Source: Treponema sp.
GTDB lineage: Bacteria > Spirochaetota > Spirochaetia > Treponematales > Breznakiellaceae
DNA: 54,848 bases
Direction of reading: 5' to 3'
NCBI GenBank assembly: GCA_031266775.1
Contig: JAISAQ010000032.1
Span: 1-54,848 of the forward strand
Made by a program: the position numbers and the translations under genes. This document shows, piece after piece, positions 51,603-54,848 of this stretch (position 1 is the stretch's first letter; each line of letters opens with the position of its first letter). Below the pieces are notes generated by a model that saw only the letters and a program-made list of their open reading frames with translations, made no database searches and had not been told where the DNA came from.

Positions 51603-52547
51603 ATGAAAGTGCTTGTTACCCCCACCTCATTCAGGCCCGGCGATCCCGCCCTGGCGGAACTGGGGCCTCCCGGCGGAACCGTGGTCTTCAATCCCCATGG
51701 ACGGCCCCTGGGGGAAGATGAACTTATCCCCCTGCTTGAAGGATGCGAGGGTTATATTGCCGGTCTTGACTTCATCACCGGACGGGTGCTGGATGCCGCG
51801 GCGGGGTTAAAGGTGATTTCCCGTTACGGCGCCGGGGTCGACAGGATAGATCTTGCCGCCACGCGGGCAAAAAACATTACCGTGTGCAACACCCCCGGTG
51901 TCAACGCCCAGGCGGTTGCCGATCTTGCCATGGGGCTGCTCCTTTCCGTTGTACGAAAAATCCCCCTTCTCGACAAAAAGATCCGGGAAGGACAGTGGCC
52001 GCGTTCTACCGGAACGGAACTGTACGGAAAAACCATGGGGGTCCTTGGCCTCGGCGCTGTCGGCAGGGCCCTTGCGGAGCGGGCAAAGGGTTTTTCCATG
52101 GCCGTCATCGCACATGATCCCTGTATTGACCGCCGCTATGCCGAAGAACACGGCATTGCCGCCGCCGGTTTTAATGAAGTCATTGAAAAGGCCGATTTTA
52201 TTTCCCTTCACCTTCCCCTTACCGCCGGAACGCGCCGCGTCATTTCCCGTGACGTAATGGAACGTATGAAAAAAGGCGCCGTCATCATCAACACTGCCCG
52301 CGGCGGTCTTGTGGACGAAGATGCGGCTGCCGAATTGCTCAAATCGGGCCATCTTGGGGGAGCCGGCATAGACGTATACGAGGAGGAGCCGCCCAAAAAG
52401 TCGCCTTTTTTCGGCCTTGACAACGCGGTGCTTACACCCCATACGGCATCGCACACTGCGGAAGCCGCCGCCGCCATGGCGGCCCTTTCGGTCAGGAACC
52501 TTGTCGATGTGCTGTCGGGAAAACCCTGCCCGAATGTAGTTGCCTGA
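51603..52547 (+). CDS. Phosphoglycerate dehydrogenase-like 2-hydroxyacid dehydrogenase
   Basis: 314 residues from ATG 51603 behind GAAGGAG; the frame is open to 51501 but that part lies in the promoter. The NAD motif is GVLGLGAVGRALAERA. The catalytic triad is Arg in NTARGGLVDED, Glu in YEEEPPKKSPF and His in LTPHTASHT. It lacks the C-terminal ACT domain of long serine-pathway SerA enzymes. Substrate open: 3-phosphoglycerate or a sugar-derived 2-hydroxyacid handled with its divergent neighbours. Confidence 0.9.
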   Translation: MKVLVTPTSFRPGDPALAELGPPGGTVVFNPHGRPLGEDELIPLLEGCEGYIAGLDFITGRVLDAAAGLKVISRYGAGVDRIDLAATRAKNITVCNTPGVNAQAVADLAMGLLLSVVRKIPLLDKKIREGQWPRSTGTELYGKTMGVLGLGAVGRALAERAKGFSMAVIAHDPCIDRRYAEEHGIAAAGFNEVIEKADFISLHLPLTAGTRRVISRDVMERMKKGAVIINTARGGLVDEDAAAELLKSGHLGGAGIDVYEEEPPKKSPFFGLDNAVLTPHTASHTAEAAAAMAALSVRNLVDVLSGKPCPNVVA

Positions 52548-52898
52548 GGCTGTTTCAAAACCAACCGGGTTTTGGAACAAGCTCACCTGACATACCCGGC
52601 GCGCCCGAGCGCTGTGTGGCGAATACGCGCGGCGGAAGTCGCGTTTTTATATGGGAAAAAGGAGCCTGTAAAAACACGAACGATCTTGTACGATAGCTTT
52701 TTCAAATTGGACAGCCCCCGGTTGAGTTTTTCAAGGCAAGAACGGTGGCTTTACAGGGTTCCCGAACATCATCACGTTCTCACAAACATACGGATCAAGG
52801 AGAAGTTAACCGTACCCACAAAAATTCAAGGGAAAAAAAGCAGGGATGACGCCTTAACAGAGGGTTTTCCTTGTGATATGCTTTTGAATAAGGCAACG
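52548..52898. other. Intergenic region before the methyltransferase gene
   Basis: No gene is called. A hairpin lies at its left end: TTCAAAACC (52554-52562) pairs with GGTTTTGGAA (52568-52577), about 10 pairs, loop AACCG, no T-run, a possible transcript end for the dehydrogenase gene. The methyltransferase frame is open through most of this region, but the encoded sequence does not resemble the family and no ribosome site supports a start before 52899. Confidence 0.45.
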
Positions 52899-54581
52899 AT
52901 GAACCTTAATATCAATAAGTACCGTAATGCGCTTCAAAATATTATAGACTACGGCGGCGGCATTAACGAAACCACCATCCGCCGCTGCTTCATAGACATG
53001 GTAAATGATTTTGTGGAGGACAAAAATCTCAAACTGATAGAAGAATTGGAATACAGAACTCCCCAAGGAACTACCGTATACCCTGATGGAACCTTAAAAG
53101 ACCGGTTCCGTCTTTCCTGCGGTTATTACGAGGCAAAAGACCCCAAGGATGATTTGGACAAAGAAATAGAAGACAAAACAAGGAAGTATTATCCCCTCCT
53201 CAATACCATATTTGAAAATTCCCGTTTTGCCGTCCTCTATCAAAACAACCTGGAATATATGCGGATAGATATGTCCGATGATGGACAGCTTGAAAAACTT
53301 CTCAACGCCTTTATTGATTTTGAACGGCGGGAAATCAACCCGGATTTTTCTTTCGAGGACATCCGGGAAATCCTCATACAGCACATGCTTACCAATAAAT
53401 TATTTATCGCTGTTTTCAACGAGGCGGAATTTCATAAGGCCAATAATATAGCCCTCTCCATTGATGCTATCGTGGACACTTTTTTCACCCGTGAAAAGAA
53501 AAAGGAATTTGAGGATAAGAACAAACATTTTTATCATACTATTTCAATTACCGCTTCCCAAATAATGGATCACCATGAAAAACAGGATTTCCTGAAAACC
53601 CTCTATGAAGAATTTTACAAAACGTATAATCCCAAAGAAGCGGACCGCCTGGGGGTAGTATACACACCGAGCCAAATAGTTGATTTTATGATCCGTACCA
53701 CCGATGATTTACTGGCAAAACATTTCAATACCGGGCTTGTCGAAAACAATGTAAAGATTATAGATCCCGCCACGGGGACAGGCACCTTTATTACCGCGTT
53801 GATTGACCGTATTCCCCCGGCAAAATTAAAGCATAAATATCTGAACGAGCTTTTTGCCAACGAAGTAGGCATACTTCCCTATTATGTTTCCAATCTGAAC
53901 ATCGAATATACCTATTGGCAAAAGATGGACGCCTATCTTGAATTTCCCAATATTTGCTACACCGATACCCTGGATAATTCTTACTATATCGTTGATATTC
54001 ATGGGCAGCCCGAATTAATCAACCTCCTCACCGAAGAAAACGCCAAACGTCTGCAAAACCAGAATGAATCGAAAATTTCGGTGGTCATAGGAAATCCATC
54101 CTATAATGCGAACCAGAAGAACTACAATAATAAAGATGAATTGCACCGGGAACATCCCGCCATCCCCTTTTATAAAAACTTCAAAAAATGGGCGACTTGG
54201 GGTAAATCCCTCATGGATATTCATGTAAACTATGAAACAGCCGAAGAATATCCGGTCAACATATCCGTGAGCAAAAATGAAAACATAAAAAATGAATCCA
54301 AGTTTGACAAAAAATCAAACAGGATAATTATAGATGATACCGCCATAACCGGCATACCTCCGGAAGCGTTACACTACAAATTATGCATCCGGTCAGCCCT
54401 GGAATGGATTATCGACCAGTATAAAATACGGCTCATTAATGATAAGACCATCTTGGAATATTTTAACGATTATCATTATTCAGCCTATAAGAACGAGATA
54501 ATAACCCTTGTCAAGAAAATCATCACCGTTTCGCTAAAGACGCTCGAAATAATCCAGCAAATGGAGGCGCAGACTGTATGA
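52899..54581 (+). CDS. Type ISP-like nuclease-methyltransferase, internally deleted
   Basis: 560 residues from ATG 52899 (AAGG 7 bases upstream). Residues about 40-125 are a PD-(D/E)xK-type nuclease domain (CGYYEAKD, Glu78 and Lys80). Residues about 215-420 are the gamma-type N6-adenine methyltransferase core: RLGVVYTPSQIVDFMI, motif I IDPATGTGTF (289-298), motif IV NPSY (399-402). The C-terminal AIPFYKNFKKWATWGKSLMD and GIPPEALHYKLCIRSALEW match the end of LlaGI-type type ISP enzymes. The helicase between nuclease and methylase, and about 300 residues expected after NPSY, including the target-recognition domain, are absent. Probably a decayed or minimal derivative. Confidence 0.75.
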   Translation: MNLNINKYRNALQNIIDYGGGINETTIRRCFIDMVNDFVEDKNLKLIEELEYRTPQGTTVYPDGTLKDRFRLSCGYYEAKDPKDDLDKEIEDKTRKYYPLLNTIFENSRFAVLYQNNLEYMRIDMSDDGQLEKLLNAFIDFERREINPDFSFEDIREILIQHMLTNKLFIAVFNEAEFHKANNIALSIDAIVDTFFTREKKKEFEDKNKHFYHTISITASQIMDHHEKQDFLKTLYEEFYKTYNPKEADRLGVVYTPSQIVDFMIRTTDDLLAKHFNTGLVENNVKIIDPATGTGTFITALIDRIPPAKLKHKYLNELFANEVGILPYYVSNLNIEYTYWQKMDAYLEFPNICYTDTLDNSYYIVDIHGQPELINLLTEENAKRLQNQNESKISVVIGNPSYNANQKNYNNKDELHREHPAIPFYKNFKKWATWGKSLMDIHVNYETAEEYPVNISVSKNENIKNESKFDKKSNRIIIDDTAITGIPPEALHYKLCIRSALEWIIDQYKIRLINDKTILEYFNDYHYSAYKNEIITLVKKIITVSLKTLEIIQQMEAQTV

Positions 54582-54655
54582 CGTTATCTGATGAAATATG
54601 GTTTTTGTTGAGTACGGTGAAGTATGAGGGGATTGAGAGGGAGAATAACATATAA
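54578..54655 (+). CDS. 25-codon frame coupled to the methyltransferase gene
   Basis: ATG overlaps the preceding TGA (ATGA) and the frame reads MTLSDEIWFLLSTVKYEGIE then RENNI and TAA. I do not recognise it. The next ATG follows directly in the same frame, so this and the following frame may be one gene interrupted by a stop, or the peptide may be chance. Confidence 0.3.
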   Translation: MTLSDEIWFLLSTVKYEGIERENNI

Positions 54656-54848
54656 ATGGATATAGATGATATTTTTCTTGCTGATAATCTTTCCAAAGAT
54701 GGGCCTGTTGTAAAAACAGAAAAGGAAATAAGGACTCTCCCAAAAATAAATACTACATATTGTGTACCGAAGGCTGTAAAGTATAATTCCAATCCTTGTG
54801 GAATTTATCTCCCCGTAGTCTTATCTTTAACATCTGTTCATCCGTTAT
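54656..54848 (+). CDS. Hypothetical protein, N-terminal fragment cut by window end
   Basis: Open from ATG 54656 to the window end, at least 64 residues: MDIDDIFLADNLSKDGPVVK, then TEKEIRTLPKINTTYCVPKA and on. No domain recognised. It may be part of the same restriction-modification locus, since it lies 74 bases after the methyltransferase gene in the same direction. No strong ribosome site is seen. Confidence 0.4.
   Translation, partial: MDIDDIFLADNLSKDGPVVKTEKEIRTLPKINTTYCVPKAVKYNSNPCGIYLPVVLSLTSVHPL

Overview
The window looks like a spirochaete chromosome, most likely a gut-type Treponema. This is inferred from the complete rnfCDGEAB operon, the roughly 500-residue serine hydroxymethyltransferase of the form seen in spirochaetes, the relaxed lipoboxes, two sugar or polyol ABC loci and the moderately GC-rich coding style. 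I ran no database search, so the taxon is a judgement.

Layout. 1-1937 (minus): a lipoprotein cut by the window edge and an ankyrin-repeat periplasmic protein. 2038-3881 (plus): a polyol-type zinc dehydrogenase and a TauE/SafE permease. 4091-8078: grpE-dnaK-dnaJ, with no hrcA and no visible CIRCE element. 8123-14246: an acetamidase/formamidase-like protein, a polyol-type ABC importer (binding protein plus two permeases) and an FGGY carbohydrate kinase. 14400-19567: rnfCDGEAB, the ion-pumping ferredoxin:NAD oxidoreductase. 19603-21895 (minus): a HTH-cupin regulator and an acyl-CoA synthetase behind a large operator-like dyad. 22207-24480 (plus): a PilZ protein, an RNA methylase and a TetR regulator. 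24516-32636 (minus): a six-gene carbohydrate operon (binding protein, two permeases, 2-hydroxyacid dehydrogenase, a 938-residue presumed carbohydrate-active enzyme, Gfo/Idh oxidoreductase). It diverges from a propeller-like protein (33220-34332) across a gap that holds a run of 17 G.

34351-39911 holds hisS, a CsgG-like/TPR lipoprotein, glyA and an AI-2E-type exporter. 40277-41833 is a beta-helix surface protein. 41871-45361 is a catabolic operon: a two-subunit transketolase, a beta-hydroxyacid dehydrogenase and an SDR. 45404-46395 is an AT-rich island with a VapBC pair and a truncated HTH gene that abuts rsmG. purE-purC-purF follow. 49849-52547 is a divergent locus with a cupin phosphoglucose isomerase-like protein, a shikimate dehydrogenase-like protein and a 2-hydroxyacid dehydrogenase. 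The right end holds a type ISP-like nuclease-methyltransferase that seems to have lost its helicase and target-recognition regions, then a partial reading frame.

The most unusual signals are the 17-G tract between divergent carbohydrate operons, the internally deleted restriction-modification protein, the VapB palindrome that coincides with its own promoter, stem-loops after the binding-protein gene in both ABC loci, several genes whose promoter places the transcript start at the start codon, and a GC-rich dispersed intergenic repeat. No tRNA, rRNA, CRISPR array or insertion sequence was recognised.
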